A stretch of 64,000 bases of DNA from Synchiropus splendidus. Taxonomy: Eukaryota > Chordata > Actinopteri > Syngnathiformes > Callionymidae. Numbering within the stretch: the stretch's first letter is position 1; each line of letters opens with the position of its first letter. Below the pieces are notes generated by a model. That model saw only the letters and a program-made list of their open reading frames with translations. It was not told where the DNA came from and did not search any database. A program made the position numbers and the translations under genes. Below, in pieces: positions 1-11,560 of this stretch. Location of the stretch: the NCBI RefSeq assembly GCF_027744825.2, contig NC_071334.1:64020937-64084936 (forward strand). The letters run 5' to 3'.

Positions 1-4
1 TTAC

Positions 5-77
5 TTTCTTCCGCCGGGGCCGGAGAGAGGTGACACATGGCCAGTAGCAATCCAACCAAAGACCACGACAAATCCAT
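5..77 (-). CDS. nrp2: First coding exon of a secreted/membrane protein, probably neuropilin-2 (nrp2a or nrp2b), partial at window edge
   Basis: Reading the minus strand from the ATG at 77-75 gives MDLSWSLVGLLLAMCHLSPA then PAEES. This is a typical signal peptide: a short N-region, a hydrophobic core of about 12 residues, and small residues before a likely cleavage site near Ala20-Ala22. The start context is good (A at -3, G at +4). A possible donor, A|GTAA, lies at positions 5 to 1 and would end the exon in phase 1, which suits a following CUB module. Neuropilin-2 is a single-pass co-receptor for class 3 semaphorins and VEGF-C. Known gene order supports the call: NRP2 follows PARD3B in the same orientation in mammals, and pard3b lies 31 kb away here on the same strand. 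The CUB, F5/8 and MAM domains are outside the window, so the gene name is inferred from synteny plus exon architecture. Another secreted protein cannot be excluded. Confidence 0.6.
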
Positions 78-160
78 CCTGGAGGAGCGCTGGAACTTTC
101 AATTGCTTCCACTTCAGAGGTGACAAATAGCAGGCGAGAGCTCCTCTGAGGAATTAGAGT

Positions 161-202
161 TCAACAATATCCACGCCAGTTCAATAATCCAACTTCAACC
201 AT
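161..202 (-). promoter_or_regulatory. Upstream ORF in the nrp2-like leader, 13 codons
   Basis: On the minus strand an ATG at 202-200 opens a 13-codon frame that ends with TGA at 163-161, 84 bases before the main ATG at 77. The peptide starts MVEVGLL and ends YC. The initiation context is A at -3 (tcaATGG) with G at +4, so it could be recognised by scanning ribosomes. It lies in the presumed leader together with two further short frames at 224-229 and 240-269. Known uORF biology suggests a damping effect on main-frame translation. That is inference, and it assumes the leader is continuous here. Confidence 0.35.
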
Positions 203-223
203 TGATGGAGACACGCGTGACAA

Positions 224-229
224 CTACAT
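224..229 (-). promoter_or_regulatory. Start-stop uORF (ATG TAG) in the nrp2-like leader
   Basis: An ATG at 229-227 on the minus strand is followed directly by TAG at 226-224. Minimal start-stop elements can stall ribosomes at the initiation codon. It is only a candidate because six bases can occur by chance, but it falls between two other short upstream frames in the same presumed 5' UTR. Confidence 0.25.
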
Positions 230-239
230 GTCACCGAGT

Positions 240-269
240 CTATCGGACCATCTGAGGACGCGTGTCCAT
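240..269 (-). promoter_or_regulatory. Upstream ORF in the nrp2-like leader, 9 codons
   Basis: An ATG at 269-267 (minus strand, context accgATGG, with C at -3 and G at +4) opens the peptide MDTRPQMVR and ends with TAG at 242-240. Its terminator lies about 10 bases before the start-stop element at 229. Relevance depends on the transcription start being upstream of 270, which the GC-rich promoter-like block at 440-720 suggests. Confidence 0.3.
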
Positions 270-840
270 CGGTGACACACGGAATCAAACGAGGAATCAA
301 GCAAAAATGAGCGGATTCTGGCGTCTGGTGGTGGTCTCAAGTCCACGGGTCTGGTAAGTCCACGCGTATTTTGCGCACAGGGATGGTTCCTCTTTCCTGC
401 CCAAGTCCTCCACAACACCTCCCAAATCTTGACAAAGCTCCTGTTGAGCGCCAAATACGCGCCACAGCGTTGCGTCCCCGGGCTTCGCGCGGCTCTGTCA
501 CTGTGCTCCGGGTTCGGTCCACTCTCTGCGGCATGCGTCCTGGAGGCGTGTGTGAGAGCGTGTGAGAGTCGTCGCGCTTTTGAGCCGCTATCGCGTTACA
601 GTGGCGGCGCCTCGGCTCCGCCCCCTCCCTGATGAAAGGAGGGAGCGCCCCCCCTCCGTCTCCCTCGCTCTCCTGCTCCTCTCTCACCTCCAGTCCACAG
701 ACTCTCCCCCTCAGAGAGAGCCACGCTCCCGCGCCGATCACCACGATACATCTGGCTGTGATGCGAAATCAGCAAGGAGTCGATTCGCTGCCATGTTCGA
801 GGCCTTTCCAAAACGATTTCTCACATTATAAGTGGCTTTT

Positions 841-974
841 TAAATGTGTGTATTACTATTTTTTTTATTTGACCGTGCGTAATGTAGTTGATGTATCTGA
901 GGGTGCTGTTTTGGAGTGAGTGGATTGGTGAGTTTAGGCACGCCAAACCATGGGATAGCACCATTCTGGACATC
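841..974. other. Intergenic sequence between the promoter block and the palindrome
   Basis: AT-rich single-copy-looking sequence with no supported coding frame or RNA gene. Confidence 0.4.
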
Positions 975-1204
<230 letters not shown>

Positions 1205-1207
<3 letters not shown>

Positions 1208-4200
1208 TGAATAACTGGCATGGGAGTTTGAGGTGTATATTTAGAATCCGGTCCTGTGCGATGTCTGTTGCGGGTCTCCTTGTGTCGCTTCCTACTCATG
1301 GAAGAGTTGTAAATGGGAAAAGTTGTTCCAAAATGAAATGAATCGGTATTTTAAAATGCACCACAATACATGTCATTATTGTGGCTATAAATCGCTGATC
1401 AACAGGGTGAGTCTCTTGAGAGATGAGGTGAAACTCCACCTCCGTAGAGTCATAGACGCTTCAACATATACATTTTATTTATTCATTCTGAACAGGTTAC
1501 ACATCACAGCAACCAAGATGACAGTACTGATTCTTGCCCTTCAATTTCAACTTCTTTCGTCCAACCAGTGCAGCTTGATTGCAGCTCTTGAAGCTACCAT
1601 CGCTCACCTCTGAGGACAGCAAGGGGCCAGACCTCCACTCTGACTCATGAACATCTCCACATTCTTAAGTGGCTTAGACCTGTGAGAGTCTCTCCATCAA
1701 AGAGGAAAGAATTAGCCTGGGTGGCCTTGTGCAAAAATAAGAGCAGGATTTTGAAAACACAGCACTGTTGCCACTACTACTCTACAGCGTGTACATGAGG
1801 AAGTCCTCCTTTTGTAGCACCCAGTAAAATCCTGTAGATGACAGAGGAAGAAAACACTGACAGCAGGGATGTCACTATACCCTTCACTATCGATGTCCAT
1901 GTCACAGATTCAAGCTTAAGGGTGAAAAAGCAGACAGTTGGCAGCCCTGATGGGAGCTCCACACTGCTGACATAGAGAAAAGAGAAATTATACTGAAGGT
2001 AGAGACAGACACCAGTGACCTGTTTGTGAAGGCCAACAGAAACCTGGCCTTATGAGAAGATGCGAAGAAGAGACAAACACGGTAACATTCAAAGCCAGAA
2101 AAGTATAACAATCCGAGCACTCGACTTCTGATGAAGAGGAACACAGAAGAAGAGGCAACTTCTGTCAACCTTCTGCTCAATGTAGTTGATCAAAAATGAT
2201 CAACTACATTCAACAAGGAAACATCTGCATGAAGGTATAGACTTTTTCCTATGCACTGCTCCTTTTGGCTCTCTCTGTAAATCAGGATTAAAGGTGGATC
2301 ACTGTGACCAACAAAAGCACAAGATTGAAAGAAACCTGAACAGGGATCATGTTTGCTTGCAACTTTTTAAGTTACTGCAGGTTATTTTCCTGAGCAAACA
2401 CGTCACCAAAAAGCCTGAATCAGTGCAAAAGCCTGAAAAAAGCGAGAACCAAGGAGGAGTGTGTGTGTGGCTGGAGGGGCAGTGATCTGGCACATGGTCG
2501 CTTTTCACCGCAGAACACATCAAACCGATGGCAGGGTCCTCAACTCAACAGAGGCAGCCCACCTCAGCCCTGCCCAGCCGTAGGCCTACAATCAACAGGC
2601 CTAAATAGAGAGCCGCATGCCGAGTAATGACACAGTAGTGAGCCTAAAATAATCTGCTGAGAAAGTCCTCTCTGGCCCATGCGCCCTGCCTTTGGCTTGT
2701 GTTACAGTGTAGTTTTACGGAACGATTGAGGCCCCGCTGGATAATGAAGAACAGCATGTAGCCTTGCTGGCATCTTTATTTGGAAGGGCTAGGTGCATTC
2801 CTGAAGGTCAGGACACATGGGAAACCTCCAGACTGAAGCCTAGGGCGAACCTTTCATTGAGAAATCTAAGCAGGATCAAAGAGAAATCTTCATCTACAAC
2901 AGAGCTTTTGGGTGAAGTTTTAACAAGCCAAACAGCGAGCACGATGACTCAAAAATGTAGATGTTTGATGATGAGAACAAGTCAGAGGAGCTACCTCACC
3001 TCTCAGAGCGTCGGACTTGATAGAGAGGGGCTGAATTGAAGACATTAATGTACACAAAGCTCGTGACTCTGTGCCCTTCACAGTAGGCCGTGTGTGTCAC
3101 TGCCAGCCTGTCTGTCACCTCAGTCAACTGTCATCCCTCTGCCGCCCCAGGTTGACTTCATGCCATCAACTCACAGCTTTCTTACAGTCTGTCAGTCAAT
3201 TTTGAGCCCCCTCCTCACCAAGGGCTCAGGAGCTGTCAGTGGGATTGGCTAGCGCAGGCCTCTGGGTGGAGACTGGTTTGTCATGACTAATGCAGGCGAC
3301 GTGTTTATGTTGTAGTTTTTCCGTCTGCCTCTCGCATTTGTGCTGAGAAAGTTCCAGCGACGACAGGCGGAGGATGGGTGGTGGTCTCCATTTAACCCCA
3401 ATAAAGACCTGCTCACAGATGAAGAGATAAGAAAAGAGAAAACATGAAAACCTCTGAGCAATGCCGGGTCACTTTCTGGCCCCCACCCTCCCGCTCCTCT
3501 CAGCCCCCAGGGGTCATTTGATACTTCTCGCTCCCATTTGTCAACATCTCTGGCCCCACCGTCAGCCTCCCAGCCCCCCAAAATATTGGGTCAATGCATG
3601 GCTAATGGAGGGCAACAGTCCACTGGAGAACTGGAGAGAAGAGATCAGCATGGGGAATAGAGTGGGAGGATCCCACCGGGGAATACAAGACTTTAAGTAC
3701 TGGCTGGAAGTGTATTTGTGTTTATGGCAATTACATGCTTCAACAGCATTTTATCGTATAAAAACAGTGTTGTTCCTTAAAAAGAGTCACCAGAGGTGTG
3801 AAAACCACTACAGTCAAATGTACAGTCAACTCTTCCTGCCGTTCTGTCAGCCAGCGTTGTCCTCCAACAGGAAGACAGGGTCACAGAGCGCCGGTTTCAA
3901 TCGCGACTACCTTGAGTCCGACACTATTTCGAGCAGCCAGTAACCTGGACACGTGTGAGTGAGCAATGTTCAGCGCACATCTTTTAGCACAAGTGTGTCC
4001 ATTACAAAAAAACTCTTATCTAAAAGAGTCAAAGTGCATCCTTGACTTTGGAACATCTAAATCATAACTCCACAGACAAACAGATCTCGGGATTATCCAC
4101 TCGGCTCATTCAAGTCGATAAGAAACGACTTTCTAGCAACAGCAGTTTGGACTGGGACGAAGGGCAGATACGGCGGCGTCAACAGAGGCCCCTGTAAGCC

Positions 4201-4289
4201 ATCGTGAAAAATCCTTTTAGTGTTCGAAACATCCTTCTATCTCTTCGCCTCAGTGTGTGTGTGTGTCCTTGTGCGTGTAAAATGTTCTC
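1205..4289. other. Intergenic sequence, no gene seen
   Basis: Both strands contain only short frames without recognisable domains, signal peptides or paired splice sites. The only structured element noticed is a perfect short palindrome at 2179-2210. A short GT run occurs at about 4253-4266. Confidence 0.5.
2179..2210. repeat. Perfect 14-bp inverted repeat with a 4-base A loop
   Basis: The left arm AATGTAGTTGATCA (2179-2192) and the right arm TGATCAACTACATT (2197-2210) are exact reverse complements, separated by AAAA. There is no T-run after it and no gene close by, so a terminator role does not apply in this genome. It could be a cruciform-prone site or a chance remnant of an inverted insertion. 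The 12-mer TGTAGTTGATCA recurs near 9203 as a single arm. Confidence 0.8.
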
Positions 4290-4400
4290 ATAAGATAAAG
4301 ATCAGATGAAACTTTAATGATCCCAGGAGGAAATTGGGTCACCGCTGCAGCATAGAAGAGAGGGAAGATAAGAAGACAACAAACAGAACATTGTGAAAAT
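4290..4400 (-). mobile_element. 3' tail of an L2/Rex1-like LINE (or a SINE sharing that tail)
   Basis: Read on the minus strand, this stretch contains AATTTCCTCCTGGGATCATT directly followed by AAAGTTTCATCTGATC. This matches the shared 3' end of fish CR1/L2/Rex1 retroposons, an AATTTCCC...GGGAT..AATAAAGT stem followed by an ATCT-type tail. The adjacent plus-strand stretch (gctgcagcatagaa, then A- and G-rich sequence) also resembles such elements. No reverse transcriptase frame remains, so this is a 5'-truncated dead copy. The family name is from memory of the tail motif and should be confirmed by a repeat-library search. Confidence 0.5.
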
Positions 4401-7400
4401 TAAAGATGCAACATTGCCGAGCGCGTATGGAGCCGCGATGCAAACCTGTGCGTTTTATCCCTCCTTTATCTTTCACCGGCCTTAAATATCCTCCTCGATA
4501 TTCCCAGTTTAAGCGTGGATCTGCGGAATAACAAAGAGAATCACTTGACCCTTGATTCAGCTGCCTTCCGAAAACAGACTGGATGCTGACGGGGTCAAGT
4601 CGGAGCCGCCGCTCTTATCTTGCCCTGTGTTAGATCTCAAGTTGTGGATGATGTGGAGAAGAAGAACTCAACTGGGATCACAGAGCTTCTCAGATAGACC
4701 ACCAGACTTAACAGCGCCCCCCCCCCAACTCAACCTGCTGATGAGGAGGTGTTGAGAGAGTGACAGAGGGAGAGAAGAAGGAGCGTTATCAGTCCTGCTG
4801 TCAGTCTCCGGGGCAGGTTGTGATAAGGGAAGCGGCACGGCAGCGGGTTAGTATCTTTTCTCTCTCTTTCTGTCTCCCACACTTGCATAGCAGGCAGAAA
4901 AAGACCCTGTTGTGTTCCCCTTTGCCACCCCTGAGTGAGCACGGCGCAGGTGTGCTGAGGTGAGCAGCTGGACCGTAAGGCAGCTATTTGTCGACTGCTG
5001 GACTTTTCGAGCTGAAATAAAAGAGCAAACCAGGAACCAGCCTCCCAAGTTGATGCTGCAGTGTTTGATTTCACACTGTCTCGTGCTGAGGGGATGTAAT
5101 GTTCCGGGGGCCTATTTTACCGTTTGTTTACATGACATGCTGCATGTCTGCGAGAGTTTCACTCCAACACACGTGGTTCCATGAAATACCTGCGATTCAT
5201 GTGCATTTAGAATGAGCATCAGATCGATGTCCTGCGGCGCCTTTTTGTCCTTTGAATGACACCAAAGTCAGAAGCAACATGATATATACTTGCCTCACAT
5301 GCCGCAGTGTTTTTTGACATCAATTTCGCTGCTTCAAATTCTTTTCAGTGAACTATTTTAACTCCAGACTATCGCACAGCTGTGCTTTATTCCACGTTAT
5401 GGACGCCAGACAACGTCTGCGTGTCCCTTCCAGACAGCATTATTACCATCTACCGAGGGTAGACTCTCTGCAAATAATCCTGTCTGGCAGGGAAGATGAG
5501 CATATCACTCACTGCAACACTGAGGATATCCACTGTAACTGGATTGTTGTTTGTGTCAAAACCTCTCTACCAGTTACATAATGTTAAGTACAACGATTCT
5601 TGGGTGGCATTTTCATGGAAGTAGAAACAATAGAATGTTTTGGATGGAAAATTTGTTTTGGATGTGTGCACACTGCGACACCTCAATCCAAGGACTTTTG
5701 AAATGGAGATGGAGTATGGAGTGGGAACTTTTGCAGATGATGTTGAATTTACTGAAATACTGAAAAAGGTGTTGGAGCCACTGAGTTTGCACATGTCACC
5801 AGGAGACTGACCCTCCTGCGGCTGCGGGGCATTCACCTGGATGCTCAAGAAAGAAGCAATAAAACAGTATTGAAGTACTGTAACAGGGTGTTGATACTCC
5901 ACCTCAGCTGGCGAGGCCTCTTTCATTCTTCCTTGGTTTTTATAAGACCTTTCTGTTTTTAACTGTGACTATCAGCTGAATAATGAGAGAACAATCTCAT
6001 CATCATTAAACTCACACATGGAGCACAATAGCAAACCAAAGCAAGCCCGTATCAAAACTCAGGTTGCTGGTACCTCACTGTGCTGAACACCGCAGGGCTT
6101 TTAGGACATCACTGACAGTCATATGCCAAATGGTTTTGATGTTTAAATAACGTTCTGTACAGAAAAGAAATATAAGCTACTTAATGTTTTGGAGTTAAAA
6201 AAGGGCTTCTACCATTGACTGACTGTAGCGTGCCTGCTCTACCAACTTGAAGGCACGGTAGCATTCTACCAGTCCAGATGAATGTATTTTGGAAATGGCC
6301 AGTCACTGGATTGATAAGATCCAGGTGAGGTGGTTTTGGCTGGTGTGTTGTTCGTGTTTTACTGCTCTTTTTCGTAGGACTGCGTCATTTCACTTCATGT
6401 CCGGGTTTTTAGTCTCAAAATGGTAAGTGCCCCAGAAGCAGTTAGAACCATTATCAAACACTGTGAGTCAAACGCAGCAGAATTTTCTAAGGCTTTACCT
6501 GCAGTTATTATTTTACAGTGCAAATGCAGTTAAATCCATAAGCTGAACTTAATTTAGCAGCAGCAGAAACTTCTGCAGACTTTTGTTCCATAAGTTCCAT
6601 ATAAAAATGTAATGCGTTTATGTGAGATTAAAATGAGTTGTTAAGCAGTCGAAAGCGACCACAAAAAATGTCAGTATTGTTTCTGGAGACACTCAAGCAT
6701 CTGCTTATCGTTTGGACCGTTTACTTTGTACTGAACAAATGTTCAGCGTTATAACACTTTTACTTGGCCTTTATTTTCATTTAGTTTTCACTTTCTTTTT
6801 ATATTCAAAATATTTCAATGAGCAATGCTCATATTATTAGTATTTCCTGTACCTCAAAATATTGGGAAAAACAAATAAAAAAACAAAACAACCTTGTAAT
6901 CAAAATATTCACCAGTCAACAATTTCTATGATTTATATTGAGAATCTTTAATCGAAATTAGAAAAATTAATAATACATAATCGCATAGCAAATGTGATAT
7001 GTAGCATCATGGCAAAATGACACTTTTTTCAATATTTTATCATATTTAAGAAAAAAAAATACAGTTCAGTTTTTCTTTGGTCCTTCGGCTCGACAGCCCC
7101 ATTTGTTACAGTATGTGATGTGGCCCCTGAGGATATTGAGTTGCCCGTCTGTTGGATGAAACAAGTTAGGCATTTGACTAAGTGACGATCGGCAAACCTT
7201 TTAGTATGAATTAAATCAGATCCAAGTCGAGGGAATTCAGCTGCAGACTTCGTCAGCCCAAAGCTCAGCTAGAAAAATAGTTGTTCAACCTTGTTACTTC
7301 ACGGTAATTGTAGACATAATGGGTGACTATTTACAGGTTTGAAACAGCGCGGGACACGCAGCCCGTGTTTCACTCATGTAATTCCAGGGAGACCTTAAGA

Positions 7401-8671
7401 CAAACCACAAACATCTCCTGCTCTTCCAAGTTGGATTGCCACCTTCAAATTCCTGATGGGCCACCCAAGATATGAACGAGTCAGGGTTATAATTACGCAC
7501 ACGCACACACACACACCTAGCCTCTGGTGTGCTGGCAGGATTGTATGGAAACATCTGGAGTCTGGCTGCGTCTTTTTCTGCCTCTGTATCTGCTGCTACC
7601 ACGACCCAGAGTCAGTAACAGCTGCCTCACTTGCTGTGTTAAAAGACACATGCACACGCCTCAAAGTCCACTGTTCGCCCCTTTATTCAGTCATTTCTTA
7701 GCTGCTAATATCAGCTAATGAAAGAAAAGAAAACACTGGTGGTGTTGGGGGGGATCTCTGGCTCAGATGACTCATTTGCAGTACTCCTCCTGAGCCTGAT
7801 GGGGGCAGGCAACTGCGTGAAGCGGCTGCCATGTGCGGCTCGGGCGGCTGAGGAAGCATGTTCTCAATGTAAACACACTTGGAGCGGGATTAAGCACACA
7901 TTAGCATGATTAGGGTATTAACAGTGACCAGCAACTGGCGGCTCCGCGCGTGTACTCTGCTCCCTCATCGAGGCGTCACGCTGCGATGTTAAAAAGAGGG
8001 GGGATTTATTAATCACACAAGGACGACGATCATCATTTATCAAACGTCCCCCTTTCATTAATGAGTGTTTATGAGCTGGCGTGCGCAACACAGCCCGCGC
8101 TGTGGCGCAGCCGGGAAGACGGAAACGTGTCAGCTCAGTTCGGAAATATTGTTTGCCTACTTTAATTGCACGAAGCCTCCTCTATTCCCCGGCTGCCTCT
8201 TGTTTATGATGCCGCATCATTATCCCGCATGTTGCCGGGGAGATGAGAGAACACATCTTCCTTTCCTCGGCTTTTCCACCAGGATCTATTTTACTTTTGC
8301 TCCGTCTCTTTCATCTGCTTCCATCGGCCTGCTGCGTGTCTTTATAGTAACATCAAAGTGACCTTCGCTAACCCCCTACCCACGCCCACCCCCCCTTTAG
8401 TCTGGAGACCAGGAAAAAAACAGAGGCGCAGAGTAAAGGGGGCTTAGCACGCATCATTTCCAGACAGAAATGTGATATGTGACACACGGAGCTATTTTAA
8501 AAATAACAATGAAAGAGAACGGGACAACAAAAAAAGAGAAGAAAAACTCTTGCATCTGTTAATCTTGTCAGAAAAAATAGAAGTGAAGATCTCACAATGG
8601 CCAAATCCACATGAGCAACCCTTTATCATTGTCCACGTCTGGAAATCTCTTCCTCAACTTGCTGATCCTGT
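4401..8671. other. Intergenic sequence, no gene seen
   Basis: No frame with recognisable homology and no coherent exon chain was found. The region from about 6500 to 7080 is strongly AT-rich. A short CA run lies near 7500-7517. The block at about 7900-8060 is denser in CpG and in TTATTAAT/CATTAATGAG-type motifs than its surroundings and might be regulatory. Confidence 0.45.
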
Positions 8672-8916
8672 TGGATAACACTGAATCATTCATGATCTGC
8701 CATAGATGGATTTGGTTTGTAGAATTGCTAGCCAACATTGAAATGGTGTCTTTCTGAAGTACTTGTTTATATTGCTTTCCTTGCACACTGCAAAAGATTA
8801 CAGCTGCAAATATATATAAATATATTTGAAAGCCAGAGATGTTTGCAACTTTAGAATCCACCACCCAAATAATTGGGGAGAAACAACACACGAGCTCAAA
8901 CAATATTAAAATATTT
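8672..8916. repeat. Copy 1 of a duplicated 240-bp sequence
   Basis: This segment, from TTGGATAACACTGAATCATT to TATTAAAATATTT, aligns by eye over its whole length with 10040-10270. Shared blocks include ATAGATGGATTTGGTTTG, GCACACTG(C/T)AAAAGATTACAG and GATGTTTGCAACTTTAGAAT. Small indels and an AT microsatellite difference separate the copies. It is either an uncharacterised interspersed repeat present twice or a local duplication. No coding frame is conserved between the copies. Confidence 0.8.
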
Positions 8917-10039
8917 CACCCGCTATAGACACTTTCAGTGTTGCCAGTAAAAGTACTGAGTATGATCATATTTCTTTAACACAGTTGTGTGATATAACCT
9001 AAACACTTTGCAATACAGTCAATAAAGTTGCAGATACAAAGACACTGACATGGTACATGACACTAAAAACAGAGTATAAACTCTGGAGTTGAGTTCTGGA
9101 GAAGACCTTGGCTGACACAGGAAACACACAAACACAATGGGGAGCGTTGTCAAACTGCATAAATCTGATGCCTCAGCTTTCTCTGGAGAAGAGATGCCTA
9201 TTGTAGTTGATCAAATATATTGTTTCAGTGTGCATGCACGCGGCGAGAACGCAATACCATCATACTGTTTCGGATGTGATCTTTTCCCTGCTGTATTGGA
9301 GCCAGTCCAGGTGACCACGTGCTACCACTTGATGAACAACGTCAATGTAGTACCCAAGTCAGGCCTGTATGTGGCGTTGTAATGCTTGAGCAAAAAATGA
9401 GCATTGGAGTAAAATTCAACACCTGGTGGCAACTGCCGTACTTCAACAGGTGGGGTTGCCGAATGAGCTCTGCTTGCTAGTCTGTCAGTGCTATGGGATG
9501 AAAGGGGACATGTGACATGTGGATGCAGAAGGTGGCTTACTTGTGGTGAAATGATCTTGTGAGGTGCTATGTATAACAAGTGACAGAAAAGTTTATGGTG
9601 GGAGCAAAGGGAGCGCCAACCTCCAGCCTGAGCCCAACCACTGTCTTCCTTTTAGGTGACACGCTGCCTACGGTGTCAGGCAACGCTGCGGAAGGCGAAG
9701 CGCATGCGTCGATTGAAAGCCTTCAAAATGCAATGCAGAGGACTGACGTCAGCATCACTCTGGGACTGTAAAGTCCTCTTGAAAATAATCGCTTTTTTCC
9801 CCTAAGGAATGAGAATGTGTTGGGCATTTCCTCTCTCCTCCCTGCACCAGACTATAAACGCCGGCTTCTTGTAGACGAAAGGTCTGTATGACTCAGAGCT
9901 GTTTCTCAGTGTGCACTCAGTCTTATTCATATGTCAGTAGAAAAGGCCCTCAGTAATGATAACAATGGCTCCTGAGTCACAGTTTTCAAACATATCGCCA
10001 AACTTGGACCACATCATACAATCGACAAATGATTTGAAG

Positions 10040-10270
10040 TTGGATAACACTGACTAATTCATGACCTGCTATAGATGGATTTGGTTTGTAGAATTGTGAT
10101 GGCTACCCAACATTTCAATTGTATATTGTAAAATTGTAAAGTCCTTGTTTGCATCCGCTGCCATGCACACTGTAAAAGATTACAGTTGCAAATATGTAAA
10201 TATATCTGAAAGCTAGGGATGTTTGCAACTTTAGAATCCACACACAAGCTTCGACAGTATTAAAATATTT
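10040..10270. repeat. Copy 2 of the duplicated 240-bp sequence
   Basis: Direct-orientation partner of 8672-8916, about 1.37 kb away. It opens with TTGGATAACACTGACTAATT and closes with TATTAAAATATTT. The matched blocks occur in the same order, so the two form one homologous unit with substitutions and short indels. The roughly 1.1 kb between the copies shows no transposase or other gene. Confidence 0.8.
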
Positions 10271-10357
10271 ACTGCCATGAATGGATTTGTTGTGTTGTAA
10301 CTTATATTTGGCCGTGTGTTACCAATTATTACCTTCGCAGAACATATTCACCTCACC

Positions 10358-10378
10358 CACACACACACACACACACAG
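10358..10378. repeat. (CA)n microsatellite
   Basis: Uninterrupted CA dinucleotide run of about ten units. Confidence 0.9.
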
Positions 10379-11419
10379 CTGTTGACAAACTCTTTAAGAC
10401 TGAAAATGAAATAATAGAGATGAAACAGTGGGTCATTTGTAACCGAAAATACATGTGAATGAAACATTTTAGTCTATTACTGTAATCGACATCACTGGCA
10501 GGAGAGAGAGGGAAGTGAGTGGTCTATCCAGGTTTGTTTAACCAGTAGTTAAACACAACACATTCTAACCAAAATACTACCATAGTTCCTGCACTGTGAA
10601 AGCGGCTATGGACAACAACAACAACCTGTAGTATAGACATTGTATAGATTTCCAAATGACACAAACAGTTCCAGTCACCAAAAAGTAAAGCAGTCTTCTT
10701 TTCAGGCAACTCAGTATGTGGTTATAGGTTCCACTCCCAGTCTGTCACGGTATAAATTAGAGCTGCAATAGGAGGTAATAATAAAGACAAGAGTCGATTC
10801 TCCACGCCTTGTTTACTCCGCAGGGTCTCCATCTCAGTGCATTTGAAGAAATCAGCAGAGGAAACCAGTGTTGGGATGGTAATGAGAGTTTTACTGCTCT
10901 TCACTGTGATCGAACATGTGGTGTTGTATTCTTGTGAATAAAGATCGGCTACTTTTGCACATCCTCACTGCGTGTTTGTACGAAAAAAAAGGCTTTCATT
11001 TGAGCGGCTAATCAACCAAAAGCGCCACATGAATATTCATGAGGTCAGTGGAACGTTGTGTATCCGAGGACGAATGCTGATTTGGGTATTTTTGGCACCC
11101 AACAAAGTGGTGTATGTCGAGGTAGAAAGAGGACATGGAAGCTACATTTCCACCATTTTCTCGTGGCAATAGCAGCAGTCAATAAAGGATGGAGGCACAG
11201 AAAAAGAGCAGGCACAGCGACAGATGTGAGGATAAAGACCGAGCAGCCGAGGAGATTTGCTGTGCGTCGGCAGCACAAAGCAAGAAAGAGGAGGTGAAGG
11301 CAGCACGGAGCGAAAGAAGAAGAGGTGCCATTTACACAAATGGGAAAAGGCAGCGAGAGCGGCGGAGAAGGGCACTTAGGAAAAGATGGCTGACAATTTA
11401 AAATAGGAAGAATCTCGCA

Positions 11420-11560
11420 GGAAGGCGGCTTCCTTAATGCGGTTTAGTCCCCGTGCCGTCAAATTAGCATAGTAATCTTATCAATATCATGTTTGTGAGC
11501 AGGAGCCGGTGAAGCGCCCGCTCCCATTAGCAAACCTAATCGACTTACAGCCTTTTGACC
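11420..11560. promoter_or_regulatory. Candidate conserved non-coding block
   Basis: A non-repetitive block with several short AT-core motifs (AAATTAGC, TAATCTTATC, CCCATTAGC, CCTAATCG) spaced by CpG-containing sequence, without an open frame. The TAAT cores resemble homeodomain sites and the TTATC string a GATA-type site. Blocks of this kind near axon-guidance receptor genes are often enhancers, but this is pattern-based inference only. Confidence 0.2.

Larger units (their letters stand above)
78..800 (-). promoter_or_regulatory. nrp2: 5' UTR and GC-rich promoter region of the nrp2-like gene
   Basis: Upstream of the ATG at 77 (rising coordinates), no acceptor site is needed to reach the GC-rich block at about 440-720, so a long unspliced leader of several hundred bases is plausible, as in mammalian NRP2. 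The block is much richer in CpG than the surrounding intergenic DNA. It contains CCGCCCC-type GC boxes near 615-628 and a long pyrimidine run on the plus strand (GA-rich on the minus strand) at about 640-720. A TATAA-like string reading CTTATAATG on the minus strand sits at 823-831. The transcription start cannot be placed from sequence alone. The open frames crossing this block on either strand look like products of GC richness, not genes. Confidence 0.45.

Noticed and set aside
224..831. Overlapping frames of 60-135 residues in the GC-rich block near the left edge
   Set aside because: Frames are open on both strands because of high GC. Codon content is Arg/Pro/Ser-rich and random, and the block fits a promoter and 5' UTR better.
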